In this document: piece by piece, positions 1 through 5,835 of the stretch
Numbering within the stretch: position 1 is the stretch's first letter
Layout of the letters: each line of letters starts with the position of its first letter
Assembly: GCA_021159845.1 (NCBI GenBank)
Contig: JAGHDS010000205.1
Span: 1 to 8,248 of the forward strand
Length of the DNA: 8,248 nucleotides
Reading direction: 5' to 3'
Source of the DNA: Anaerolineae bacterium
GTDB taxonomy: Bacteria; Chloroflexota; Anaerolineae; DUEN01
Translations under genes and position numbers: made by a program
The notes under the pieces: generated by a model
Databases searched by the model: none
Seen by the model: only the letters and a program-made list of their open reading frames with translations
Told to the model about the DNA's origin: nothing

Positions 1-859
1 CACCTGGGTTGATGTTGACCGCCGATACGACGCCATCAAAGGGGGCTCTGAGGATCGCATTCTCCAGAGCCAGCCGGGCCTGATCCACAGCCGCCTGCGC
101 CTGTGCCACCTGCGCTTCGGCAATGGCGATCTCCTCCTGGCTGATGCCCTTCAGCAAACGGTCCAGATTCGCCTGGGCCTGTGCGATCTGCGCCTGGGCC
201 TGCGCGATCTGTGCCTCCGTTGGCGGCGCCGTGGTGATTCGATACTGAGCTTCCGCGGCTTCCAGATCGATCGTGGCCTGCCGGAGCTGAGCGGACTGAG
301 GCAGCATGGCCACGTTAGGCAGGTGAGCCACTTTGTCGTAGGCAGCCTGTGCCTGTTCTAAGACTGCTTTAGCACGTTCCACCGCCGCCCGGGCGGCTCG
401 TTTCTGATCCTCCGTGGGGCCCCGGAGCAATTGTCGATAGGCTGCCTGAGCGCTTGCCAACTGGGCGCGAGCTGCCAGCACCTCGCTCTCATCAGGGCCT
501 TTGCGCGCCTGCTGCAACCGCGCCTGGTTCATGCGCAACGTGGCTTCCGCCTGGGCGAGCGCCAACTTCAGATCAGATGTGTCCAGGCGAGCCAACTCCT
601 GCCCAGCTTGTACATGATCGCCTTCCTGTACCAAGACCTCGGCCACGCGGCCTGCGCTCTTAAACGCCAGGCTGACACGCTGCCTCGGTTCGATGCTGCC
701 CGTAGCACTGACGGTGGAAACGATATTTCCACGCTTGACGACATAAGTCTTGTAATCGGGTGACGCGGACGTTTTCCCTCGCGCCGACATCTGGTACCCA
801 AATATCGATCCCCCAATCACAATCGCCAGGATCAAGCTGATGATGACAACTCGCCGCAT
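1..859 (-). CDS. HlyD/MacA-type periplasmic adaptor (membrane fusion protein), 3' end cut by window
   Basis: Adaptor subunit of a tripartite or ABC-type exporter, linking an inner-membrane pump to the outside of the cell. Reading the minus strand from ATG 859-857 gives 286 open codons that run off position 1. Residues 4-20 form a single N-terminal membrane anchor without a lipobox cysteine. The first biotinyl/lipoyl half follows at about 60-95 (RVSLAFKSAGRVAEV, then VQEGDHVQAGQ). A long Ala/Gln-rich alpha-hairpin coiled coil spans about 96-265 and contains GP turns. The second lipoyl half begins at about 270 (LRAPFDGVVSAVN). The missing part should hold the rest of that half and the beta-barrel. 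GGGAG lies just upstream of the ATG. The gene has its own weak promoter, and an intrinsic terminator separates it from the YIP1-like gene upstream. MacA/YknX-like adaptors usually precede an ABC ATPase and a MacB-like permease, which would lie left of the window. Family assignment is secure; the exported substrate is unknown. Confidence 0.9.
   Translation of the reverse strand, partial: MRRVVIISLILAIVIGGSIFGYQMSARGKTSASPDYKTYVVKRGNIVSTVSATGSIEPRQRVSLAFKSAGRVAEVLVQEGDHVQAGQELARLDTSDLKLALAQAEATLRMNQARLQQARKGPDESEVLAARAQLASAQAAYRQLLRGPTEDQKRAARAAVERAKAVLEQAQAAYDKVAHLPNVAMLPQSAQLRQATIDLEAAEAQYRITTAPPTEAQIAQAQAQIAQAQANLDRLLKGISQEEIAIAEAQVAQAQAAVDQARLALENAILRAPFDGVVSAVNINPG
171..212. repeat. 21-bp tandem duplication inside the adaptor coiled coil
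   Basis: Two adjacent 21-bp units (171-191 and 192-212) match at 19 of 21 positions. On the minus strand they encode the heptad QIAQAQA twice in a row (residues 217-230) in the alpha-hairpin. Adding or losing one unit would keep the reading frame and change the hairpin length by two helical turns. This is seen directly in the sequence. Confidence 0.85.
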
Positions 860-896
860 TTTTCACTCCCATCGTTGCTCTGTGCTAGTCCAGGAT

Positions 897-902
897 ATAT
901 TA
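897..902 (-). promoter_or_regulatory. Possible -10 box for the adaptor gene
   Basis: On the minus strand TAATAT occurs about 38 bp upstream of the adaptor ATG and about 28 bp downstream of the terminator U-tract. No convincing -35 sits at the right distance, so the promoter is weak or depends on an activator. A separate promoter is expected because the terminator isolates this gene from the one upstream. Confidence 0.3.
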
Positions 903-929
903 CTGGCCAGCAGATAGCCTGCACGCAGC

Positions 930-957
930 AAAAAAGCCGTAGGCCAGAGCCCACGGC
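930..957 (-). terminator. Intrinsic terminator after the YIP1-like gene
   Basis: On the minus strand GCCGTGGGC, loop TCTG, GCCTACGGC form a 9-bp stem with one G-T wobble, followed at once by six T. It lies 54 bp after the YIP1-like stop codon. This is a textbook rho-independent terminator. The U-tract exists only on the minus strand, so it ends transcription from the YIP1-like gene and not plus-strand transcription. Confidence 0.85.
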
Positions 958-1011
958 CATAACCTACTTACTAAACGGGTTTTATCGACCTCCTATTCGA
1001 ATGAGCTCCTC

Positions 1012-1749
1012 TCACCCTGCCGGCATGAAGGCACGCCCGATCAGCGTTGGGAGCAGTCGGACGCCCAAGCTGAGTACCACGTACGTGCTGGTCAGCCGGA
1101 ATGCTTTCCGGGCATTCATCCGGGTGATAGCTCGCAATCCTGCATAGACCAACACAATATGCCACGCAGCGAAGAAGTCCATCTGGCTGAGCAGAGAGAA
1201 AGTTAAGTTCCGCGCATCCTTTATCTCATCACCAGTTGCGACCAGCCAGCTCAATCCGGGTGCCGTGATGAGCCCCTTATGCCAGGCTACCCACACTGCC
1301 TGTACGACGTTGCGCAAGGCGAAAGGTATCCAAAGCCAAGGCATGATCGCGAATACAGAGCTAAAGTTCAAGTCCTCCCCGGCCATCAGGCTGCTAAAAT
1401 ACAGGATGCCCGCCGCGACGACCCACCCGACGAGCATGCCGATGATCGAGCTGAAGGCTGCGCTGCCTACTATGAAGGACAGGCGGGTGAACTGTTCGAC
1501 GCGCGCCTGGGCAGTTGCCGCTTGTGCAGACGGCATATTGGCTAATTGCAACATCGCCGCCTTCCGGGCTTCTTGTTGCAGATAAGGCACGGCCACCCCC
1601 AAATACACAGCAATACTGAAGAGCATGAGGAGGGTTGGCCAAACCCAACGCCAACGCGGGCTCTCCGCCACACGGGCAAGTGTTCTTATTGGTTGATCAA
1701 TGATCCCTATCAACAGCGATAAGGAATGGTCCTGCTCATGCGTCTCCAT
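1012..1749 (-). CDS. YIP1-family multipass membrane protein
   Basis: Protein of 245 residues with about five hydrophobic segments at roughly 36-56, 92-117, 131-155, 192-208 and 221-241. A soluble N-terminus with Glu, His and Asp precedes them. The motifs LIGIIDQPIRTL (13-24) and RWRWVWPTLL (32-41) and the overall layout fit bacterial YIP1-domain proteins: an N-terminal RTF/RTL-type motif, a first helix, an extracytoplasmic loop, then a helix bundle. The function of bacterial YIP1 proteins is not established. ATG 1749-1747 was chosen because AAGGG sits six bases upstream. An in-frame TTG at 1812 would add 21 residues but has no good Shine-Dalgarno and an unusual N-terminus. Its neighbour downstream is an exporter adaptor, and a role beside an envelope transporter is only an inference. 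It has its own promoter and terminator, so it is probably monocistronic. Confidence 0.75.
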   Translation of the reverse strand: METHEQDHSLSLLIGIIDQPIRTLARVAESPRWRWVWPTLLMLFSIAVYLGVAVPYLQQEARKAAMLQLANMPSAQAATAQARVEQFTRLSFIVGSAAFSSIIGMLVGWVVAAGILYFSSLMAGEDLNFSSVFAIMPWLWIPFALRNVVQAVWVAWHKGLITAPGLSWLVATGDEIKDARNLTFSLLSQMDFFAAWHIVLVYAGLRAITRMNARKAFRLTSTYVVLSLGVRLLPTLIGRAFMPAG

Positions 1750-1816
1750 GTGAGCCCTTATACTCCACGTTATACCCGTGAATCTTCCACCACTCGTACC
1801 CACTATAGCCAAGATC

Positions 1817-1837
1817 AGGGATCATCTCCCTGAGGGA
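1817..1837 (-). other. Alternative small hairpins in the YIP1-like 5' leader
   Basis: The leader carries AGGGA/TCCCT arms (1817-1821 with 1827-1831, loop 5 nt). The TCCC arm (1827-1830) could instead pair with GGGA at 1834-1837. The predicted transcription start is near 1830, so only the first hairpin would lie fully in the RNA. A weak structure with no proven role. Confidence 0.25.
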
Positions 1838-1865
1838 ATGTAGCACATCCTGCCCCTGTCGTCAA
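1837..1865 (-). promoter_or_regulatory. Predicted sigma70-type promoter of the YIP1-like gene
   Basis: On the minus strand TTGACG (1865-1860) and TACATT (1842-1837) are separated by exactly 17 bp. The predicted start near 1830 gives a leader of about 80 nt before ATG 1749. The -35 is near consensus and the -10 matches four of six positions. Confidence 0.5.
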
Positions 1866-1876
1866 AGCCAGGCTTG

Positions 1877-1904
1877 AGCCAGATCATAGCTGATTATGAT
1901 GGCT
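1877..1904 (-). other. Hairpin at the 3' end of the PAP2 gene
   Basis: AGCC (1877-1880) and ATCATA (1883-1888) pair with TATGAT (1895-1900) and GGCT (1901-1904), giving a 10-bp stem with a two-base bulge and a 6-nt loop. It starts at the PAP2 stop codon. No T-tract follows on the minus strand, so it is more likely a 3' stabilising structure or a weak terminator than a clear intrinsic one. Confidence 0.35.
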
Positions 1905-2560
1905 TACCCGAACAGCATCCGATGACGGATTATCAGGATGATCACGCACAAGTAGGCCAACCCGGCCGCCCAGCCTGCAATGACATCGCTCGCGTGGTGA
2001 ACCCCTAGGTACACACGGCTCAAGCCGACCGCGCCAGCCCATGTGGCGGCCCATGTGAACCAAACGGCCGTGCGGCCGCGTGACCATCCCGTGCCCATTA
2101 GATAGGCGAGCATTCCGTAAAACACTACCGCATTCATGGCGTGTCCACTTGGAAAGCTCCATCCCGACGCGTGGGTCAGCCACCCGGCCACTGGCGGACG
2201 TGGCCGGACGAAAGCTAATTTCAGCGCCTGGTTGAGCGCGCTGCTTCCCAGAAAAGCGATCCACAGTAAGCCCGCTCTGCGCAGCTGCCCGAGACGGATG
2301 GCGATCAATGTGGTTAGCACGCCGAGAATGAACAACCAGAGTGCCGATCCGGTATAGGTCACCAGCCGTATGACAAGCAGCACCCAGGAGGGAGATATGT
2401 GATCCCACAGCCACTCGGGTGCAAGCCGATCCAAGGGAATAAGACGTCCTCCTGTGGTTAATGCGGCCATCAAAGCGAAGATCGCGATTCCCAAAGCGCC
2501 TGATGCAATGATGGCGACTTCGTCGTGTCTGGTCCGGCAAGAGCGGTTTATTCGCGGCAT
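1904..2560 (-). CDS. PAP2-family membrane phosphatase (lipid phosphatase type)
   Basis: Integral membrane phosphatase of 218 residues, probably acting on a lipid phosphate or pyrophosphate such as phosphatidic acid or undecaprenyl diphosphate at the outer face of the cytoplasmic membrane. All three signature motifs are intact: K114-x6-R121-P122 (KLAFVRPRP), P137-S-G-H140 (SFPSGHAMN), and S181-R182-x5-H188-x3-D192 (SRVYLGVHHASD). H188 is the expected phospho-enzyme nucleophile and H140 the acid. Six hydrophobic segments fit the type 2 family: about 15-35, 57-72, 73-90, 96-112, 141-156 and 163-210 (the last probably two helices). ATG 2560-2558 is preceded by AGGAAAG at good spacing. It is divergent from sufR and has its own promoter with a palindrome on the -10. 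The substrate cannot be read from sequence, and I see no functional link to Fe-S assembly. Confidence 0.92.
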   Translation of the reverse strand: MPRINRSCRTRHDEVAIIASGALGIAIFALMAALTTGGRLIPLDRLAPEWLWDHISPSWVLLVIRLVTYTGSALWLFILGVLTTLIAIRLGQLRRAGLLWIAFLGSSALNQALKLAFVRPRPPVAGWLTHASGWSFPSGHAMNAVVFYGMLAYLMGTGWSRGRTAVWFTWAATWAGAVGLSRVYLGVHHASDVIAGWAAGLAYLCVIILIIRHRMLFG

Positions 2561-2599
2561 CTTCTTTCCTGTTGATCACCCTTCCTGAGGGTCGTGCCC

Positions 2600-2612
2600 T
2601 GTCATTATGACA
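2600..2612. promoter_or_regulatory. 13-bp palindrome over the PAP2 -10 box (candidate operator)
   Basis: TGTCAT-T-ATGACA is a perfect 6-1-6 inverted repeat. It covers the predicted PAP2 -10 hexamer (2604-2609). A dimeric repressor bound here would block that promoter. The binding protein is unknown. Confidence 0.45.
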
Positions 2613-2632
2613 CCTTTGCGGTCTCGCTGCAA
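2604..2632 (-). promoter_or_regulatory. Predicted promoter of the PAP2 gene
   Basis: On the minus strand TTGCAG (2632-2627), a 17-bp spacer and CATAAT (2609-2604) form a plausible sigma70-type promoter. The predicted start is near 2597, leaving about 36 nt of leader. The -10 matches five of six positions, while the -35 keeps only TTG. Confidence 0.45.
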
Positions 2633-2645
2633 AGCAGCTCTTTGC
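2614..2645. repeat. CTTTGC / GCAAAG / CTTTGC alternating inverted repeats
   Basis: CTTTGC at 2614-2619, GCAAAG at 2629-2634 and CTTTGC at 2640-2645. The middle copy can pair with either flank, with spacers of 9 or 5 nt. A further perfect repeat, GCTGC-AAA-GCAGC (2626-2638), overlaps it. The set covers the PAP2 -35 and spacer, so it may be a protein-binding array or leave alternative structures in DNA or RNA. Confidence 0.5.
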
Positions 2646-2659
2646 CATCCTTCTGTGGT

Positions 2660-2703
2660 AATTGACACTTTAGTAAGTTAGAATTGACGAAATCATATAT
2701 TAG
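2660..2703. repeat. Imperfect 22-bp tandem repeat upstream of sufR
   Basis: Two adjacent 22-bp units (2660-2681 and 2682-2703) share AATTGAC at the start and TTAG at the end, 14 of 22 positions identical. The second unit contains the -35 box of the sufR promoter and most of its spacer. The period is two helical turns, so both copies face the same side of the DNA. A binding site for SufR itself or another regulator is an inference. Confidence 0.45.
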
Positions 2704-2712
2704 AGGTATACT
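2684..2712 (+). promoter_or_regulatory. Promoter of the sufR-suf operon
   Basis: TTGACG (2684-2689), a 17-bp spacer and TATACT (2707-2712) match sigma70 consensus at five of six positions in each hexamer. The predicted start is near 2719, about 39 nt before the sufR ATG. It is the only strong promoter seen upstream of sufC, so it probably drives sufR, sufC, sufB and sufD together. A second TTGACA at 2662-2667 has no -10 at a usable distance. Confidence 0.7.
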
Positions 2713-2757
2713 GGGCGTTGTGGGAGGTAGTCCGATTGAGTGGGAAAGGGGGGAACC

Positions 2758-3417
2758 ATGTCATACCGATGGCGGTACGACAGCCCGGCTATGGAGATCC
2801 TTCGGTTGTTGCAGCGGCGAGGCAGCGCCAGTGTAAAGGACATCAAAGCTGAGCTGGGCGTGACGACAACAGCAGTACGTATGCAGCTCTCCAACTTGCA
2901 GGCGGAGGGGGTGGTGGAGACCCGTGTAGTGCGAAAGGGGGTAGGACGCCCCCATTATGAATACTCACTTACGGAGAAGGCGGCTAACCTTTTCCCTTGC
3001 TATGGTGATGAACTGATGCTGGCTTTGTATGAGGAGCTGATGCAAGAGAAAGGTTCGGACATGGCGCGGAGGTTGCTGGATCGGGTCAGCCACCGCCTTG
3101 CGATGCAATATACCAGGCAAATCCAGGGGGAGACACTAAATCAGCGTGTTGAAAGCCTGGTATCCTGGCTGAACGCCCGAGGCATCCTCGCCGAGTTCGA
3201 AGTGAAAGGCGATGAGATCGTTCTAAAGGAGTACAATTGCCCTTATCACAAGATGGCGCGGAAACACCATGAGATCTGCGAGGTGGGGCAGAAACTTATA
3301 GCCGAGCTGTTGGGAGCTGGCATATCGCTGACCCAGTCCATGATGGACGGCCACGCGGCCTGCCAATTCCGTATCACCACCTCCGTAGCGGAGACGCCAA
3401 CGGCTTCCTCGGGGTAA
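2758..3417 (+). CDS. sufR: SufR-type iron-sulfur-sensing transcriptional regulator
   Basis: Predicted repressor of the suf operon that senses Fe-S cluster status. Residues 12-60 form a winged helix-turn-helix (DIKAELGVTTTAVRMQLSNL at about 28-47 covers the HTH and recognition helix; the GRPHYEYSLT wing is at 63-72). The C-terminal half carries C161, C174 and C202 in a C-x12-C-x27-C layout within NCPYHKMARKHHEIC and GHAACQF; C81 is a fourth cysteine further upstream. Cyanobacterial SufR, as I recall, has C-x12-C-x13-C-x14-C. The first pair fits, the third position is Gly here, and the last cysteine is one residue closer. Length (219 aa) is normal for the family. ATG 2758 was chosen because AGGGGGG lies just upstream; an in-frame GTG at 2740 would add six residues. 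sufC follows after 83 bp on the same strand with no convincing promoter between, so SufR probably autoregulates with the operon. Confidence 0.88.
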   Translation: MSYRWRYDSPAMEILRLLQRRGSASVKDIKAELGVTTTAVRMQLSNLQAEGVVETRVVRKGVGRPHYEYSLTEKAANLFPCYGDELMLALYEELMQEKGSDMARRLLDRVSHRLAMQYTRQIQGETLNQRVESLVSWLNARGILAEFEVKGDEIVLKEYNCPYHKMARKHHEICEVGQKLIAELLGAGISLTQSMMDGHAACQFRITTSVAETPTASSG

Positions 3418-3422
3418 CCCGA
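3409..3422 (+). other. Small hairpin over the sufR stop codon
   Basis: TCGGG-GTAA-CCCGA forms a 5-bp stem with a GNRA-type tetraloop that contains the TAA stop. No T-tract follows, so it is not an intrinsic terminator. It could act as an RNA processing or stability element between sufR and sufC; this is an inference. Confidence 0.3.
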
Positions 3423-3500
3423 AAGTCGGATATATGTCATCTCGCCTCCCATTGCGGCTTGCAGTAGAGTTTGATCATATAATTAAGGAGCTACTTCTCG

Positions 3501-4346
3501 ATGGAGACGGAAAAATTGGAATTGGTGATCAAGGACCTCCATGTCAGCATTGAGGACAAGGAGATATTGCGTGGGATCAATCTTACGATTCGGCAAGGCG
3601 AAATCCATGCCCTGATGGGCCCTAATGGATCCGGTAAAAGCACATTGGCCTACGCCCTTATGGGGCACCCGAGCTACAAAGTCACCGGTGGAGATATCCT
3701 GCTCGGCGGCGAGAGCCTGCTGGGCCTGGAGCCGGACGAACGCGCACGGAAAGGGCTGTTCCTCGCCTTCCAATATCCGATCGCAATCCCGGGCGTTAGC
3801 CTGGCTAATTTCCTGCGCTCCGCGGTCAGCACTGTACGTGGTTACAAACGCCGCGCCCATGAGCAGGGCAACAATGATGCAGCCGTCGGCTCCGAGCTCA
3901 TGCCGATACGCGAATTCCGTAGGGAACTCATGGAAAAGATGGCCCTGCTCGATATGGACCCGTCCTTCGCACGCCGTTACCTGAATGACGGCTTCTCCGG
4001 CGGGGAGAAGAAACGAGCCGAGGTTCTCCAAATGGCCATGCTGGAGCCACGATTTGCCATCCTGGATGAGACGGACTCCGGGCTAGACATCGACGCCCTG
4101 CGCGTCGTAGCCGACGGTGTGAACCGTCTGGTGGGGCCCACGATGGGAACATTGATCATAACCCACTATCAGCGGTTGCTCGACTATATCAAGCCCGATT
4201 TCGTGCATATCCAGCTCGATGGACGGATCGTGACTTCGGGCGGGCCCGAGCTAGCGCTCACGTTGGAACAGAAAGGGTACGACTGGGTGCGTGAGGCGTT
4301 TGGGAACCGCGCGGAGACCATAGCACAGGCTGTTCGATCAGCATGA
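3501..4346 (+). CDS. sufC: SufC, ABC-type ATPase of the SufBC2D scaffold
   Basis: Cytoplasmic ATPase that drives conformational change in the SufBC2D complex during Fe-S cluster assembly. All ABC motifs are present: Walker A GPNGSGKST (40-48), Q-loop Q91 (LAFQYP), signature FSGGEKKR (165-172), Walker B FAILDE (185-190) with catalytic E190, D-loop DSGLD (192-196) and switch H222 (THYQR). FSGGEKKR, ETDSGLDIDAL and THYQRLLDYIKPDFVH are hallmark SufC sequences that separate it from transporter ATPases. At 281 residues it is longer than the about 248 of E. coli SufC, mainly through a C-terminal tail after residue 265 and slight extension in the helical domain. ATG 3501 has AAGGAG ten bases upstream. 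It is probably cotranscribed with sufR; sufB follows after 49 bp. Confidence 0.97.
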   Translation: METEKLELVIKDLHVSIEDKEILRGINLTIRQGEIHALMGPNGSGKSTLAYALMGHPSYKVTGGDILLGGESLLGLEPDERARKGLFLAFQYPIAIPGVSLANFLRSAVSTVRGYKRRAHEQGNNDAAVGSELMPIREFRRELMEKMALLDMDPSFARRYLNDGFSGGEKKRAEVLQMAMLEPRFAILDETDSGLDIDALRVVADGVNRLVGPTMGTLIITHYQRLLDYIKPDFVHIQLDGRIVTSGGPELALTLEQKGYDWVREAFGNRAETIAQAVRSA

Positions 4347-4359
4347 GTGATTACGAGTC

Positions 4360-4390
4360 GGGGGACTTCATCCCCCCTGAGAGGGAGGGG
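4360..4390 (+). promoter_or_regulatory. Mutually exclusive hairpins controlling the sufB ribosome site
   Basis: GGGGGA (4360-4365) and TCCCCC (4371-4376) form a 6-bp hairpin with a 5-nt loop and no T-tract. The same C-run (4372-4378) can instead pair with AGGGAGG (4382-4388), the sufB Shine-Dalgarno region, with one C-A mismatch. Forming the first hairpin would free the ribosome site and forming the second would hide it. The complementarity is seen in the sequence; the regulatory role is inferred. Confidence 0.4.
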
Positions 4391-4395
4391 TAAAC

Positions 4396-5805
4396 ATGGC
4401 TGACGAGGCTCGGATGCTGGCCGAGCTCAAGCAAGAGTATAAATACGGGTTCCGTGATCCCGAGAGATACATCTTCAAGGCCCGCAAGGGCGTGGACCAT
4501 GAGATCATTGATCAGATTAGCGACCTGAAGGGTGAACCGGACTGGATGCGAGAGTTCCGCCATAATGCTTTGGAGATATTCCGGCGGAAGCCGATGCCCA
4601 CCTGGGGCGTGGACCTCAGCGAGATCGACCTCGATGATATCTATTACTACATCAAGCCGGCCGAGAGACAGGGTAAGACATGGGAGGAGGTACCTGCAGA
4701 GATCAGGAAGACCTTTGATCGCCTAGGTGTTCCAGAGGCCGAGCGGAAGTTCCTGGCCGGCCTCGGCGCTCAGTATGAATCCGAGATGGTTTACCACTCG
4801 TTGAAGGCGGAGTGGGAGAAGCTGGGGGTCATCTTTCTGGACACCGACACGGCGTTGAAGCAGTATCCTGATCTCTTTCGCGAGTACTTCGGCAAGATCG
4901 TCCCGCCTACCGATAACAAATTCGCCGCGTTGAACAGCGCTGTGTGGTCGGGCGGATCCTTCATCTATGTGCCAAAGGGCGTACACCTGGATATCCCGCT
5001 TCAAGCCTACTTCCGGATCAACGCTGAGAGCATGGGACAATTTGAGCGCACGCTGATCATCGTGGATGAAGGGGCCAGCGTGCATTACGTCGAGGGTTGC
5101 ACAGCGCCCATCTACCTTGCGGATAGCCTGCATAGCGCGGTAGTGGAGATCATTGTGAAACCAGGCGGCCGCTGCCGTTACTCGACCATCCAGAACTGGT
5201 CGACCAACGTTTACAACCTGGTTACCAAACGGGCCTTCGCTTATGAGAACGCGGTCATGGAGTGGGTGGACGGCAATCTTGGATCCAAAGCTACGATGAA
5301 GTACCCTGCCGTCTATCTGTTAGGTGAAGGTGCCCACGCCGATATCCTCTCCATCGTACTCGCCGGCGAAGGGCAGCACCAGGATGCGGGCGGCAAGGTC
5401 GTCCACATGGCTCCGAACACATCCAGCCGCATCATATCTAAGTCCATCAGCAAGGATGGCGGCCGATCGTCCTATCGTGGCCTGCTCAAGATCGCTCCGG
5501 GCGCCAGTGGAGCTAAGGCAAGCATCGCCTGCGATGCACTCATCCTGGATGAGCGATCTCGCTCCGACACGTATCCCTATATCGAGATCGGCGAAGATGA
5601 TGTGACAGTTGAGCACGAGGCCACGGTGAGCAAGATCGGTGAGGAGCAGCTCTTTTACCTGATGAGTCGTGGCCTGAGCAAGGATGAGGCGACGGCGATG
5701 ATTATCTCTGGCTTCATCGAGCCGATGGTCAAGGAGCTCCCTATGGAATACGCGATCGAGATGAATCGACTCATTCAGTTGCAGATGGAAAGCTCTGTCG
5801 GATGA
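4396..5805 (+). CDS. sufB: SufB, Fe-S scaffold subunit of SufBC2D
   Basis: Core scaffold protein that accepts sulfur and builds the nascent cluster at the SufB-SufD interface. Full length at 469 residues (family about 465-495). Hallmarks in order: N-terminal YKYGFRDPERYIFKARKG (15-32), EPDWMREFRHNALEIF (47-62), NKFAALNSAVWSGGSFIYVP (174-193), VEGCTAPIY with C235, QNWSTNVYNLVTKR (266-279), ACDALIL with C379, VEHEATVSKIGEEQLFYLMSRG (405-426). C235 and C379 correspond to the functionally important Cys254 and Cys405 of E. coli SufB, and the EHE group to its His433/Glu434 region. ATG 4396 has a strong GGGAGGGG five bases upstream. sufD starts 30 bp downstream. The Shine-Dalgarno may be masked by an upstream hairpin, which could keep SufB below SufC, as the BC2D ratio would require. 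Confidence 0.97.
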   Translation: MADEARMLAELKQEYKYGFRDPERYIFKARKGVDHEIIDQISDLKGEPDWMREFRHNALEIFRRKPMPTWGVDLSEIDLDDIYYYIKPAERQGKTWEEVPAEIRKTFDRLGVPEAERKFLAGLGAQYESEMVYHSLKAEWEKLGVIFLDTDTALKQYPDLFREYFGKIVPPTDNKFAALNSAVWSGGSFIYVPKGVHLDIPLQAYFRINAESMGQFERTLIIVDEGASVHYVEGCTAPIYLADSLHSAVVEIIVKPGGRCRYSTIQNWSTNVYNLVTKRAFAYENAVMEWVDGNLGSKATMKYPAVYLLGEGAHADILSIVLAGEGQHQDAGGKVVHMAPNTSSRIISKSISKDGGRSSYRGLLKIAPGASGAKASIACDALILDERSRSDTYPYIEIGEDDVTVEHEATVSKIGEEQLFYLMSRGLSKDEATAMIISGFIEPMVKELPMEYAIEMNRLIQLQMESSVG

Positions 5806-5835
5806 TGTCCGCATCTCCGAAAAGGGGTGTAATTC

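Noticed and set aside
989..994. AGGAGG-like site on the minus strand after the YIP1-like stop
   Set aside because: No start codon stands at a usable distance, and the terminator follows immediately.
1750..1812. Longer YIP1-like protein from TTG 1812
   Set aside because: It has no good Shine-Dalgarno, and the added residues do not look like the family. ATG 1749 has AAGGG at proper spacing.
2740..2757. GTG start for SufR at 2740
   Set aside because: The ATG at 2758 has a stronger and closer AGGGGGG. The longer start adds only MGKGGT. It cannot be excluded fully.
3478..3483. Perfect TATAAT just before sufC
   Set aside because: The predicted start would fall at about 3490, inside or past the AAGGAG ribosome site at 3485-3490, and no -35 lies 16-18 bp upstream. 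It is more likely AT-rich chance sequence than a promoter.
3483..4031. Long open frame on the minus strand opposite sufC, and similar ones opposite sufB, sufD and sufS
   Set aside because: These are shadows of strongly conserved plus-strand genes in high-GC codons. Their translations show no recognisable domains.
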